Source: Cristatella mucedo (Eukaryota > Bryozoa > Phylactolaemata > Cristatellidae). Taken from it: a stretch of DNA of 64,000 nt. The notes beneath the pieces are model-generated. The model was not told where the DNA came from. It made no database searches and saw only the letters and a program-made list of their open reading frames with translations. Positions within the stretch are counted from its first letter, which is position 1. Each line of letters starts with the position of its first letter. The stretch lies in assembly GCA_009760855.2 (NCBI GenBank), contig WPIO01000013.1, positions 217,501-281,500 on the forward strand, read 5' to 3'. Positions 1 to 28,260 of this stretch are shown here, piece after piece. A program made the translations under genes and the position numbers.

Positions 1-2
1 CC

Positions 3-17149
<17,147 letters not shown>

Positions 17150-17270
17150 GAGCGCAGCCGCACCGAAGCAGCCGACCTGGCCAGGCCAGGCCAGGCCAGT
17201 GATGCAAGGGACCTGGCTGATCGTGCGGAGAAAAATCTGGCTTCTTGACTGTGGCAGCTGGTCGCCAGGC

Positions 17271-17282
17271 GATGACGTCATC
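17271..17282. promoter_or_regulatory. Palindromic CRE/ATF-type site
   Basis: GATGACGTCATC, a 12-bp perfect palindrome containing TGACGTCA, between the convergent TTF2 and SOCS gene A ends. It could be chance. Confidence 0.3.
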
Positions 17283-17734
17283 TAAACGGTGCGCTGGAAG
17301 TGGCTGCTGCCGGTGCCAGAGCGTAGCGCAGCAGGCGACTTCGTCTGTTTGTCCTTCTTCGTGGCCGGCAGCCGAGACCCCGACTCCTTGAGACCGGCGA
17401 AAGCTCTGCCAGCTCTGCCGCTCACCTTTTCGGCCGCCATTCAGTCCAGCAGCCAGCCAGTAGCAGACAGGGGGCGGGACAGGCAGCGACCTTGACTGCC
17501 GCCGCGCTTTTACCAGCGAGCGTGCGCCGGCAAGCTCGAAAACGACGCCGCCTCGCCGTGCGACGGCGATCGCTCGTGCAGAACTGGAGCTGCCGCCGCT
17601 GCCTCCTGGGTAGCGCGCTGCAGTAGGGAGCAGCGCGGCAAGCAGCTGCCCGCCTACTCGGCCGTTGCTTGAGCGATGAAACGTGGAAGTGCAGCTGTCG
17701 CTGAGTGAAAAAGTTCGCCTCATTTATCTCACTG

Positions 17735-17740
17735 TTTATT
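17735..17740 (-). terminator. Candidate poly(A) signal of SOCS gene A
   Basis: AATAAA on the - strand about 670 bp after the stop codon. If used, the 3' UTR would extend to within 0.6 kb of the convergent TTF2 stop. Confidence 0.4.
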
Positions 17741-18408
17741 GGTCGAAGCAGGCCAAACGAGGTAGCAAAAATAGATATATAGTGGCACTTGCTTGCGAGT
17801 TTTCTTTTGTACTGGGCTGGCACCGGTTGAGCCGCGTCGGCACACACGGTCAGTGCAACGAGCGCACTATCACAGACAGAATTCTCGTGCAAATGTTTCT
17901 CGGTGGTGCGACGGCCAGCAGTGGAGGGAGATTCGGTGCTGCTCTCTCCCTACCCGTTTACCCCAGAGGATGTCGCAACAGAGGTCACAGCAAAGCTCAC
18001 ACCACGCAGCCTTCTGAGGGCACACCCGGGGAGCCTGCACAAACCGAACCGCCATCTCTTGGTCGGACAACTCAATGCACCGACGTGAACTGCCCTATTC
18101 GTTATGGTGTACTTAATCGCAAAACTGCCGTCAGCAAGAGGGAAAGAGAGGAGAGAGAGTCTCTTCCTGTGCCGAACTAGCGATGCTGCACCCTGCTGCC
18201 AACCACTCTTCAAGACCGCTCTGGGAAGGAAGACGAGGCCGATTTCGGGCAACATCCGAGCATCGAAGCAGCAGCAGCAGCACCACCGTCGGTCAGTTAC
18301 TTCAACGATGCTGACGTGCCAGGACCCCCGCGATGCATGTGCACGGAAGAGCGAACGAGCGCCACATTTGGCTGTCCTGTCGGTCCGGCAGCGGTGGCCG
18401 CCGCCGCC

Positions 18409-19607
18409 TCATCCAAGACCCTCCGCAGGCCTGACCCCGGCCGCCTGGGCGGCGGCCTCGACGCCGGCGTCGAGGCCGCCGCGAGCTCGAGGCAGATGCG
18501 CCTCGAACCGGAGGTAGGCGATCAGGGCAGGTGGCAGCGGCAGCAGGGCGATCTCGTCGTCGGCGCTCCAGCGCTGCCTGATGAGCCGCCGGCAGAGATG
18601 GCGCAGGTCGAGCGGCGGCGGGATGCGCACGACGCGCAGCTCGGCGGCGGGCGCATCGAGGCACGGCAGCGCCGCCAGGCTGCCGCAGCTCGAGAACACG
18701 GGCCGGTAGTTGGTCGGGCACGAGTGAGCGATGCACGCCGTCAGCGCAGCCCCGTCGCCGCTGCGCGCCTCGTGGACGAGCTCGCGCCCGCCGCCGCCTA
18801 GCGGCTGCAGGCTGTCGCCGTCGAGCACGACGAGCAGCTGCAGCTTCCGGCTGCGGCAGAGCCGCTCGTCGTGCTGCACGAGCTGCAGCACGAGCCGCGT
18901 GCCGCACGGAGTGTAGTCGAGCGCCGCCAGGAACGTCGGCGGCGCCTCTTGGGCGCATCGTGCCAGCGCGCTCCAGTCGGCGGTCAGCAGCCTGGTGACG
19001 TGCACGCGATCGGCCTCGCGCACCGCCAGCGCCACGACCTGGTGCCCGCGGCGCGGGTCGAACGCGGCGTCGAGCAGTGCCCGGCCTTCGGGCAGCGCGA
19101 GCTCGCCCTCGAGCGACTGCCTCTTGGGCACGAGCCTGTACAGGTGCACGCAGTGCCGGCCGCCGTCGGTGACGAACGCCGCCAGGAAGTGGCTGCCGCC
19201 GCCGCCCGGGCTGATGCGGCCTCGGAAGGCGATGGCGCCGCGCCGCGAGTAGTAGCTGCCGAACGAGCCCAGGTAGCGGCGGCCGGCGACGCTCACGAGA
19301 GCGAACCGGTTGGTGCCGTCTCGGAGCAGCTGCAGCACGGCCAGGCCGTCGCGCTCGCACACGACGCGGTGGACGCGGAAGTTCTCGACGGCCGACACGT
19401 GCGCCGGCACGTGGTGGTACTCGAGGTACGTGGCCACCTTGGACAGGCGGCTGCGCGAGTTGAATCGGAACTTGGACGCCTCACTGCCGCCGCCGCCGAC
19501 GACGGTCGCGACGAGCCACTGCTTGCGCACGCAGAAGCCGTCCGTGCACTCGCACTGCTGCCAGCCGTCGCACTGCAGAGGCGTGTCTCCGCTAAAACCG
19601 AAGGCTC
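18409..19607 (-). CDS. SOCS-box gene A, exon 2
   Basis: It opens with two bases completing the split glycine, giving GLAG-AFGF as in the paralogue. It encodes the Cys-rich segment, propeller-like core and SOCS box, then a 30-residue Ala/Gly-rich tail to TGA at 18411-18409. The tail has no counterpart in copy B. Confidence 0.88.
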
Positions 19608-22600
19608 CTGCAAATGCAGCAGCGGCGGCATTGCCGTCATCGGAGGCGGTACTGCAGCATACTGCAGCATCGGTGGAGCCAGTTTTCGTCACCCAGCTGC
19701 GGTGGCGCCACGTGGCGGCCGGCACAGCAGACCGCCAGCAGCAAGGTGGGTGAGCACCGGGTGGCGGATGACCTGGTCACCAGCTTGAGATCAACGGGTC
19801 GTTGGATGTGAGGGGTAATTTCTGGCAAGGCCAAATATGCTCCTGCTTGCCGAGCGATGCCCTTTGGACAGCAGGTGATTGCAGCATCATCATCCGCGTC
19901 ACTATCCGGCTGACACACCCCACACACCGCGTCGACCAGGAGGCCTGCACGAACTCCTCTGCCTACGGGGAAGCAGGCCTACTGCATGCACTAGGCAAGC
20001 CTGCCCGTAGACAAGCCGGCCATTAGATAGTGGGCGGTAGCAGTCAGCAGACGGTGGGCATGTTGGACGACCAGCCAGCTCCGACAATACGAAGTGACTT
20101 GGTACGGGCTGAGCGTCTCGGCCGCACCCCTAAAAGCTCGAGAGGTGCCGTCTGCTTGCCGGGTAGGGGACCGGTCTGCACTACGCGATACAGCAAGCTT
20201 GTAGCGAGCTCGTAGTGATGATAACACTGCTCGCTTGTCCGTGATGCACCCCGCGAGAACTAAATCTCACTTCGGGCACTTTACAACTCGGTTCAAGAGC
20301 CTCGATATATTGACATATACGCCATCAAGTTACTGGTCAAGCTCACAGAAGGACGCGCTTATCACATGGTTAGACCAGCATGGTAAAGCAGCACATGGGA
20401 CGCTCAATGCTTACCCGCTTAGTTGGTTGGGCCCCTGGCTATTAGCATGCACTTTCAGGCAAGCAAAGCACACGGGACAAAAAAGACAAGCTCACTCGGT
20501 TAGTAGGGAAAGCTGAGCTGAACTGATTCGTCTTGAGCTAAGATTCAAATGACAGAAGCACAAGGTCAGCACAGGTAGTGACTGCAACCGGAAGCTCACT
20601 TCCGGTGCACACAAATCCAAAGGTCGAACGCCCAGCAGATTTCTATTTATTGCAAGGGACGGCAAGATGGCTACATGCTAAGGAGCGGGTGACACACATT
20701 GCAGCAGCTAAAGTAAAAGTACAGCAGAGGTTAGCTGATCAAACAGCCTCATTTACGCAGTCGCACATGTGCCTTAATGGCTATAACCGCCCCCACTTGC
20801 AGTGGGCAATACAAGACTGCCTGCTATTTCCTTTTGCTATTTCCTTTTTCAGGACTGCCTGCTGAGGGACTCAAGCCCACGACCTGGCTCGTGGAGAGCC
20901 GATCACTTCACCCGAGAAATGAGGACGGATAGATAGTCTGGGGGCAAGCAAGTGAAAGAACCATCTAAGTCAAACAGAGAATCTTGAAAAACAAAACATT
21001 CGATCTATGACATAGAGCCAGACACGAGTGGCAGTTGCCCATTATGACACCAGATGAGCTACCAATTTTGCATCACTAGCAGACGATTAAGGGCACAGGC
21101 CGCGAGTACCAACTAAGAAGACTGGAAGTAATCTGGACGAAATGTCCTTAAGGCTTTAACTAGTAAGGCATGCATGCTCCCTCAGCCTCAGCAGCAGCAG
21201 GCCCTGATTTTGGCAATGTCTCCCAGCTGAAAATAGGCCGATTTGACAGTGGGGAGGCAATGGGGAGCTAATCCAACGGCAAGCTGCTTTGGAATAGATT
21301 ACAGGCAAACATCACAAGAGTGATGCTGGGTAAAACCAATTCTGAGGGTGAGGTCTTCCAGCTTGAGGGTGAAACTAGACTTGAATGTAAATACTAGGTT
21401 GTTCTTACCATTCTTAAGCTTCAGCAAGTTAGTGTCCATCCAGGTTCGAAAGTAGTCGATGCAGGCTACAAGGGAATACAGTGAGTTGGATGTGTAGTTG
21501 TGACTTAAAAGAGTGAAAGGATTGGTAGAACCTAAGAGTTATTAGCTTAGAAATGAAAGCCGACATAGTGCTTGGCGATGACATCGACCAGTGGGAGAGG
21601 CTTATGATCTACTCATTTTCTTACTTTGCAACTCGTCTTTGGTGCCTGCAAGTTTATTACGGAAGAAATGATACAGCACTTTCTTTCGTACGAGCCAACA
21701 TCATCACCGTGGCCTTTCCTGGCAGGCAGCTGAGGCAGGTCCGGCAGACTGCCGCGAGCACACACACACACTCACGTGTGTGTATATATGCAAAAGAATG
21801 CAGCATCACTTGGAGAAAGAACCCTTGTCCGAGAGAGAGAGAGAGAGATAAAAAGTGAGAGTGGGTGTGAGAGAGAGAGAGAGAGAGAGAGACGAACGGC
21901 TTAGTTCTGGGGCGGGGATGAACGTCTTGTCCACTCAGGCGAAATCTTATTGCTAGGGTTCGGAATCTGCAAGCAGCTGGCAAGAAAACAAATATGAATA
22001 ATTCGCTCTAAGTCCTCAAAGAGAACTACACATCTTTCTAGGCACTTTACACAGACTGGAAAAGAAGCAACACCGACATCATAAATAAAATCAACAGCGA
22101 CATCATAAATACCTGGCACAACAGGATCAAGCATAACTAGATGGACTAAGTGTGCTGAAAGGCACATGTGGGTTGGTAGCTTGCTTTAAACGTCGAGCCA
22201 GGGACTGTGGCGATTCCAGTCGGTAGAGAGAGAGCTCGGCTTAAGGTGCAAGAGAGCTGAAGGCACGCTCTCCAAACATTTACCGTTCATTAGAGGCACA
22301 GCTAAAGAGCTCAATTCAAAGGAGCAGTTGGTGCCAGCCATAGGCGGTCCGAAGAGCAAGTTGCTAAAATCGGTAAGCCGAAGCCTGCGCAACGGAATCT
22401 TTGACCGAGACCTGGACATCCAAGTCACACCGCTCCTCGATGGGGAGCCGGTGCAGATCAGTGAGCAACTGTGCAAAGTGGCAGCTACTGACCCAACAAA
22501 CCACAGCCTAGTACACCAAGTACGATCGAGGAGTCAAGGCAATGGCAGGGGCTCGGCAGGAGAAGGGCCGGTCGGCTCCTGCACATCGCCCGAACAGCAG

Positions 22601-23363
22601 GCGAAAGTTAGTGAAACGGTCGACCCGGCACCGATGGAATTTTCTTAACTAGCAGGGTAGCAGCAAGCCCGGTCCGGTTACCCAATAGCAGCGATAGAAT
22701 AAAACCGAGCCGCGGGCAGGCGCCAGTCCCGCGGAGAGTGGCGGCAGCACTGCGGAGGCAGCAAAGCGTGCTCAGGCAAGCAACTCAGGCGGAGAGCGAA
22801 ACGATGCTCGAATGGGCTGCAAACCGTAAATGCTACGCTGGCACACGACTGATGCCGACCCGGAAGTGCTCATGCACGCTGCACACGCCCTTAGTGACAA
22901 TCTGGCGACTCAAAGAACCCCTCAGCTGAGGCGGCAAGTTGTCATCGGATCGCAGCGCTGCTGCAGCAGCGAAGCTGCTGCAGCAGCGACGCAGCACGCC
23001 GGAGATAGCAGCGCAGCGCCGAGGCGATCGGTAGAGGTGGCTCGAGCTGTGCCAGCCTGAGCGCCGGCGAACGCAGCTCGATCGTTGCCGCCGCCGAAGC
23101 TGGACGCAGCTGCGAGTGCTCTGCACGCCTTGAAAGCGCTCTCGAGCTCGCTGAAAGCGCTCTAAGCGCGCAGGGTGCGTTCTACCGGCGAGCCCTTTCT
23201 TCCAGTCCTCGAGCGAGAATCGCTTGGCGTCGAGGTACCTCAGGCTACCGACGAGGCGCACTCGTAGACTTTCTGACGCCGGCGGCTCGGCATCCGCCCA
23301 CAGGCGAGCGGATGCCGACGCAGAGGCGGACGCTCCGGCGTCTTTGCTGGCCGCTGCACCCAT
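18409..23363 (-). CDS. SOCS-box protein with beta-propeller-like core and N-myristoylation signal, copy A (458 aa)
   Basis: Join on the - strand: exon 1 23363..23186, exon 2 19607..18409; the donor is gtagaa, the acceptor gcatttgcag, intron phase 1. Residues 1-8 are MGAAASKD, a good N-myristoylation signal (Gly2, Ser6, Lys7). Residues about 32-59 form a conserved LRV.LVG.LRYL.AKRFSL.DW block. Residues 70-85 are Cys-rich (CECTDGFC). About 110-390 look like propeller blades without WD dipeptides: repeated short hydrophobic strands with turns such as YTPCGTRLVLQLVQ and FSSCGSLAALPCLD. Residues 392-428 form a SOCS box: LRHLCRRLIRQ is the Elongin BC box and LLPLPPALIAYLRF the Cullin-5 box. A last blade running straight into a SOCS box recalls WSB1/WSB2. 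The inferred role is substrate receptor of an ECS ubiquitin ligase, possibly membrane-tethered; the substrate is unknown. GC is far above the flanks. It converges on TTF2. Confidence 0.85.
20733..20925 (-). mobile_element. SINE-2, diverged
   Basis: Antisense tail agctgatcaaacagcctcat, cttgcagtgggc, then a small duplication (ctgcctgctatttcc) and the tRNA-like head ctcaagcccacgacctggctcg. It lies in intron 1 of SOCS gene A. Confidence 0.65.
21400..21620 (-). mobile_element. LINE-A RT fragment, degenerate
   Basis: The sequence around 21560-21600 (gtgcttggcgatgacatcgac) and 21420-21500 is antisense to the LINE-A segment before and after the YADD box. It is highly diverged, with no open frame. 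Confidence 0.5.
21828..21893. repeat. (GA)n microsatellite, interrupted
   Basis: Two GA runs separated by ataaaaagtgagagtgggtg, in intron 1 of SOCS gene A. Confidence 0.9.
22005..22330 (-). mobile_element. LINE-A 3' fragment, degenerate
   Basis: Antisense LINE-A 3' UTR is recognisable by cctcaaagagaac, tttctaggcactttacac and, further in, aaggcacgctctccaaa. It lies in intron 1 of SOCS gene A. Confidence 0.6.
23186..23363 (-). CDS. SOCS-box gene A, exon 1
   Basis: 59 codons plus one base. The start ATG at 23363 is chosen because it yields the myristoylation signal and because the paralogue starts at the same place. The low-complexity Ala/Ser run after residue 8 is followed by the conserved LRVRLVGSLRYLDAKRFSLE. 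The donor lies inside the glycine codon of GLAG. Confidence 0.85.
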
Positions 23364-24249
23364 AGCAACGCATGAAAGAGGTTCGCCGCCGCACGAGCAT
23401 AACCGACGACGACTGCCGGTAGTCTGGAGCGAGCGGCGACCGACCACGGCGGAATGAAGTGTCGGGTCACCGCTCCACCGGTGACCTTTGGCCGCGGCGG
23501 CGGCGGCGCAGCGAATCCAGCCAATGTGCCAGTGCCGGCTTGTTGCTGGTAGGCGAAGTACATTTCCTGCCACCCCCCCCCGGCTACCGCTCCGTGCCTT
23601 CGTCTTACCTGAGGTGTGTTTGCGACTACATTCTTATGCCACCCTCGAGCTGTCCACTTTCCATAAAATTTATTCGATTGTCCTTTAGTCATCGGTCTTA
23701 GGGCAATTCTGCAAAGCGAGCGAAACGAAACTGCGTGCCCGCAGAGGAGCAACAGGCGGTTCCTGCAAAGTAGAAAGGCGGCCGAGACGGCAGTTAGCTG
23801 GCGACAGTATACTCACGGATGTACCATTACAAGCTAGATTATTTTATTGCTACGGACTTCTGCAACCGCTCCGTGGATGCCCACCGAGTTCCATCGCCCT
23901 GGGCATTTCCTGCTTGCTTTCGATTGCCTTCGGATTACCCGTGCGGTAACAGTTCTCGAAGCCCAGCAAAGTGACTCTTCACTGAACGCTAATCGGGAAG
24001 GATCTGCCTTTACATGCAAGTTAAAAAAATCTGCAAAAACAGCGCAGGATTTAAAACAACCACCAAGTATCAATATCCACCTTGGCCAGTAAGTTCAAGA
24101 TAGCCAATCAGTGAACAGCATGCTCTGATTGACTTGGTTTCGCCACGTCCGACTTTTTAGAAAACGTACGCGTTCAAACGCAAGGAGTGGTTGAGCGGCT
24201 GCACCTGGCCTTGAAGGATTTCAAATGCTGCTCGAATACAAATGCCTAA
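23364..24249. other. 5' flank of SOCS gene A
   Basis: GC-rich next to the start codon, then AT-richer. CAATCAG (24105-24111) and its inverse (24125-24131) form a small hairpin that includes a CCAAT motif. No TATA box is convincing. Confidence 0.4.
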
Positions 24250-25788
24250 AAACTGGAGCGGGTCGTGGCGGACCAGCTGAATTCATATATTGAAACTTCA
24301 AACTTTGTTAGTAAGTTCCAGCGTGGCTTTAGAGCTAATCACTCCACAGAGTCAGCATTTCTTAGGGTATACAACGACCCAGTTAGGAATGCAGACATGG
24401 GTAGAGTGTCTCTGCTTGTTTTGCTCCATCTTTCGGCAGCATTTGATACCATCGATCACAATGTTCTTCTAGAGCGTCTCTCATCTCGCCTGGGCATCGC
24501 TGGCACTGCTCTGCAATGGTTCAGGTCCCATCTCAGCGGGAGACTCCAGAGTATTGACGTGAATGGACAAAGATCAGCAGAGGGTCCTCTGAAATATGGA
24601 GTACCTCAGGGCTCCGTGCTAGGTCCGGTTCTTTTCACGGTTTATACTCTCCCTCTTGCTGATGTGATTGCCTAGCACAATCTAGGCTTTCACTTCCATG
24701 CGGATGACACTCAGTTGTACCTTTGCTTTGATCCCTCCCAGCCTTCGAGCACCTCGAATTCTCTCAACTCACTTGGTGCATGCATTGATGACATCCGCAC
24801 ATGGTGGCAGCAAATTTTCTTAAACTAAACGATGATAAAACTAACTTACTAGTTATGGGCAAACCCAGTGTGATTCAGAGATTGGAAAGGCTGACGCTCA
24901 AAATTGGCTCTGCCAGCATATCTCATGTTGCATCAGCTCGAAATCTAGGTGTCATATTCCAAAGCGACCTCTCGTTGGACGACCATATTAGCGCCACAAT
25001 CAAATCTGCCTATTTTCAGCTGCATAACATTGCTAAAATTCGGGCTTGTTTAGAAAAGGATACCACGTCCAAGTTGGTCCATGCATTCGTGACATCCCGT
25101 CTCGACTTCTGCAACTCACTGTTTACTGGCCTACCAGCATGTGCGATCAGGCAACTACAGCTTGTGCAAACTGTGCAGCTAGGCTTGTCTGTCGTGAGCG
25201 TTGCAGTTGCCACATTACTCCACTTCTCGCCGACCTGCACTGGCTACCAGTCAAGTAACGGATTGACTTCAAGGTTTTGTCGCTCACTTTTAGGTCCCTT
25301 CATTCTATGGCTCCAGCCTATCTCTCAGATATACTACCCCATCAGGCCAAGCATCGTACCACCCGCTTTTCGGAATCCAACAGTCTACAAATACCTCGTA
25401 CAAACCTTAAATCCCGTGGAGACCGTGCATTTAGTTCGTATGCTCCCAAAGCCTGGAACTCACTCCGACCTGCGTCAGAACATCCCCTGACCTGACCACA
25501 TTTAAAAGGAACCTAAAAACACACCTATTTAGGACAGCATATAGTGGGTCCCTGTGATTCGTCCTTGATGTGCTTATGCGTGCTGACACTGTGCATGCAG
25601 CCACTAACCACATTTGCATGCTGACCCTGTGCATGTCACCCCTAACCATATTATTCATTTCGTTTGTTTTTCAAGCATGATTTTACTTACCATTCAATTG
25701 CGTTTCCCTTTGCAGCAAATGTAAAGCGCCTAGAAAGAGATTGAGTTCTCTGAGGGCGCCTTATCAAGTGTATTATTATTGTTATTAT
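24250..25788 (+). mobile_element. LINE family A (L2-like), most complete coding copy, 5'-truncated
   Basis: It carries a reverse transcriptase (SAAFDTIDHNVLLERL, YGVPQGSVLGPVLFTVY, and the catalytic box as HADDTQLY where YADDTQLY is expected). A C-terminal domain follows with SRLDFCNSLFTGLP and KAWNSL, then a 3' UTR ending GAGGGCGCCTTATCAAGTG and an ATT-rich tail. Breaks are a TAG at 24673-24675 and a frameshift near 24800; another shift near 25170-25260 moves the C-terminal part to other frames. There is no endonuclease domain, so the copy is truncated at its 5' end. Confidence 0.88.
24265..25550 (+). pseudogene. LINE-A reverse transcriptase remnant
   Basis: The frame from 24265 reads through RT blocks A to C and stops at 24675. 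Reading resumes in a different frame with NFLKLNDDKTNLLVMGKPSV from about 24813. The YADD tyrosine is replaced by histidine. It is non-functional. Confidence 0.8.
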
Positions 25789-26802
25789 CAAGTTCATGAG
25801 CAGAGCTCTCAACTCAGTATCCATACCCATACCCAAGCATCTATACCCACGCTCATACCCAGGGGTACTGGGTGGGCGTGGATGGCATCTGTGATGTTAT
25901 GTGGGCGTGCGTGGGTATCGGCATGCCTTATGAAAAGCCCACATAAGATAAGGGTGCCTTGAGGAGTTGAAAAGCCCGAGTCTGCCCGCAGGTTAAGTGG
26001 AGCCAAGGGGAGAGATTTTTGCGGAGTCGAAACGCCAAGTATCTCCGAATCGCGATGAGCGTTGACGCCACCAGGATCGAGCGTGAGCTGAAGAAGAAGC
26101 CGGCGGCTGATGGCCTAGGGACGCCTCCTCCGTATCGCGATCCGAGAGAGCGTCTCTGGCAAGAACAGGGCGATGTGCGTATGGGTTTGGATATGGAAAT
26201 GGGTATGGTTGGTCCGGCGACCGAACTTGGGCGGGCGATTAGTGAAAGTGGGTGGACAGGGCCTTCTCGCTTTGGCAACGGTTGCCCATGGGTATCCATC
26301 CGAATGGCAGTTGAGGGCTCTGTTAATGAGACAATTGCTCTAGTCTCAGCTCAAACGTAATTTATCTGTCTCGTTTGGCCCTAAAATGCGTAAAACGTGC
26401 GGATCAACTCATGTGCTGTAGGTAATGACGATGGTTGAGCGATGTCCGTGTCAGGTAAATGACAGGTTTCACTTTCTGCGGTGGGCATGGGATTGTCCTG
26501 GTCAGTCGCAGTTTCCCACCTAAAGTGCCACAAGCGCCTGAATAGAGATTAAGTTCTCTTAGGGTGCTAAAAAATTAATTAATTTTATTTTAAATATGTG
26601 CTCAAAATTTAGCTGTCCTCTTTTACAACTATTTAAAGTTTGGAGGCTTCATTAAGGAGACTGCTTTCAATGCTAACCACGACGTTCGACCTCCGCCTAA
26701 GACTAGGAACTGTCTACTACGGTGGCTTGTAAAATATTTTACCAGCTCCTAGTTCTGTCCAGGCCGGACTACTGCAATCCATTTTGTCTCAGCTAAAATA
26801 AA
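25789..26802. other. Intergenic, unassigned
   Basis: A 113-codon frame at 26019-26360 has no recognised domain; a SINE-1 tail lies at 26.5 kb. Confidence 0.45.
26535..26583 (+). mobile_element. SINE-1 tail remnant
   Basis: Only cctgaatagagattaagttc and tcttagggtgctaaaaaatt remain. Confidence 0.55.
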
Positions 26803-28260
26803 TGATGAGGCATCGGCACTTTACATACGCTGTAAGTGAAGCTTGTCAAGCTGTTGATAACACGCACTGTCTAAGCACATATAAAGTACAAAATAGTATT
26901 TACACCACCGACTCCCTCGAATGCTGTGAGGCCTTTTTAGCTTCTGAGAAAATTTCCCCCAAGCGACCGTCGTTATGTCAGTCGCAATGAGCTCAAGGCT
27001 TTGGGAGTATAATAGCTAAAGGCCTGGTCTCCAAAGAAACTTGAGGCTAGTTTGAGGCCCATCTATATGATTTGAGTCAGAAGAACGGTTGCTATGGTGT
27101 CTCACCTAATCGGGAAACAGTTTGGGTCGACAGGCTAGAGCCAGATTTAAACGATACTTAAAAGTGAGTGACAAAACATGGCAGTCGATGAGAAAGGATG
27201 CTATATGACAACCGTAATTTTCACGACAGACAAGCCTATCTGTTTTGTTTTAAAATAACTGAAAGCGTCAGATGGCCTAAATACCTGCAAGTAGTGAGTT
27301 ACTGGCGTCAAGACGGGATGTCACAAAAGCAAGGAACAGCTGCATGCGGTATGCCTGTCGAAGCAGGCCCGAATTTTAGCAACTCTAAGTAGCTGGAAGT
27401 AGTCGGACTCGACTAAGGAGCCGATGTGGTCGTCTTGTGAAAGGGGTCATTCCGAGGTCATTCAAAGGTCACTCTTAAAAGAGGAGACCCAAATTTTGCA
27501 GGTGCTACAGGAGATATGCTTGCCGAGCCGATTTTGAGATAGGTTTTCAAAATTCTGGGTCAAGCTAGGTTTTTCTCAGGACTAGCTAGTTGGTTAAATC
27601 GTCATTCAGTTTGAGAAATTTTGCTTCCATCCAAATGCAAACGTAAGCAATGCATGCGGAAAGGGAGTTTAGAGAGTTTGAAGTGGTAGAAAGTAGCGCG
27701 GGATCACAGAGCGGCTGCAGTAGTCATGTGTCATGTGGATAAAAACTGAAGCCCAGATCTTTATTGGCGATTAGATCGGCGGTTAGACTGAGAGCATACA
27801 TTGCGAAAAGAAGCCAATCCAGCTCAGATCCCAGAGGATTTCCCGAACTCTAAAGGCTCCTCTGATGACTTTTTAGACATTAAAAAAGTCGCAAACTGAA
27901 ATAGACCTAAGCCATAGCAGTGCAGTGCAAGTGGTGCCTAGGCGAGACGCGAAGCACCCAAGACGGACTTGGGGATCCATAGTATCGAATGCTGCCGAAA
28001 GGTCTTGCACAACAAGCAGAGAGACTACCGAAGTCTGCACTCTTAAGAGGGTTGTGCTACACAGGCAGCTGTATTCGCTCTGTATAGTGATTGGCGGTAA
28101 TTCCTAACTGGAACTTACTTGCTTGCGTTGAATGTTTGATGGACGAGTTTAGCTGGTCTGCTAATAGTCATTTCAGTGTCGCTAATGGGAACGGCAGTGG
28201 GAAGTCTGAGCGGAATTTCGTTAGATCTTCCGGTCAATAGTTGCCTCCTTTTACGCGGAA
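26803..28260 (-). mobile_element. LINE-A copy, long but degenerate
   Basis: Antisense landmarks run in order. They are the 3' end (ggcactttacatacgctg), gctttgggagtataatagc, gagtgacaaaaca, cgacagacaagcctatct, gatgtggtcgtctt, and the RT region (gtatcgaatgctgccgaaag, antisense to AAFDTI) near 27985. It is riddled with indels. Confidence 0.7.

Larger units (their letters stand above)
17150..18408. other. Intergenic/3' UTR region between convergent TTF2 and SOCS gene A
   Basis: A GGCCA short tandem repeat (about 17177-17200), the CRE palindrome and one - strand AATAAA. No coding feature is supported. Confidence 0.5.
19608..23185 (-). other. Intron 1 of SOCS gene A
   Basis: 3578 bp, GT-AG, containing SINE-2, two LINE-A fragments and a GA tract. 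Near its 5' end are two 14-bp palindromes GCTGCTGCAGCAGC (22957-22970 and 22974-22987). The rest is unassigned. Confidence 0.75.

Noticed and set aside
18480-18510. Splice donor directly after the SOCS box explaining the different tails
   Set aside because: The bases after the break are GC (copy A) and TC (copy B), with no GT at the shared boundary.
18316-19788. Long + strand frames across SOCS gene A, and the similar ones at 38.5-39.6 kb
   Set aside because: Antisense shadows in GC-rich coding sequence; the - strand frames are conserved between paralogues and contain the SOCS box.
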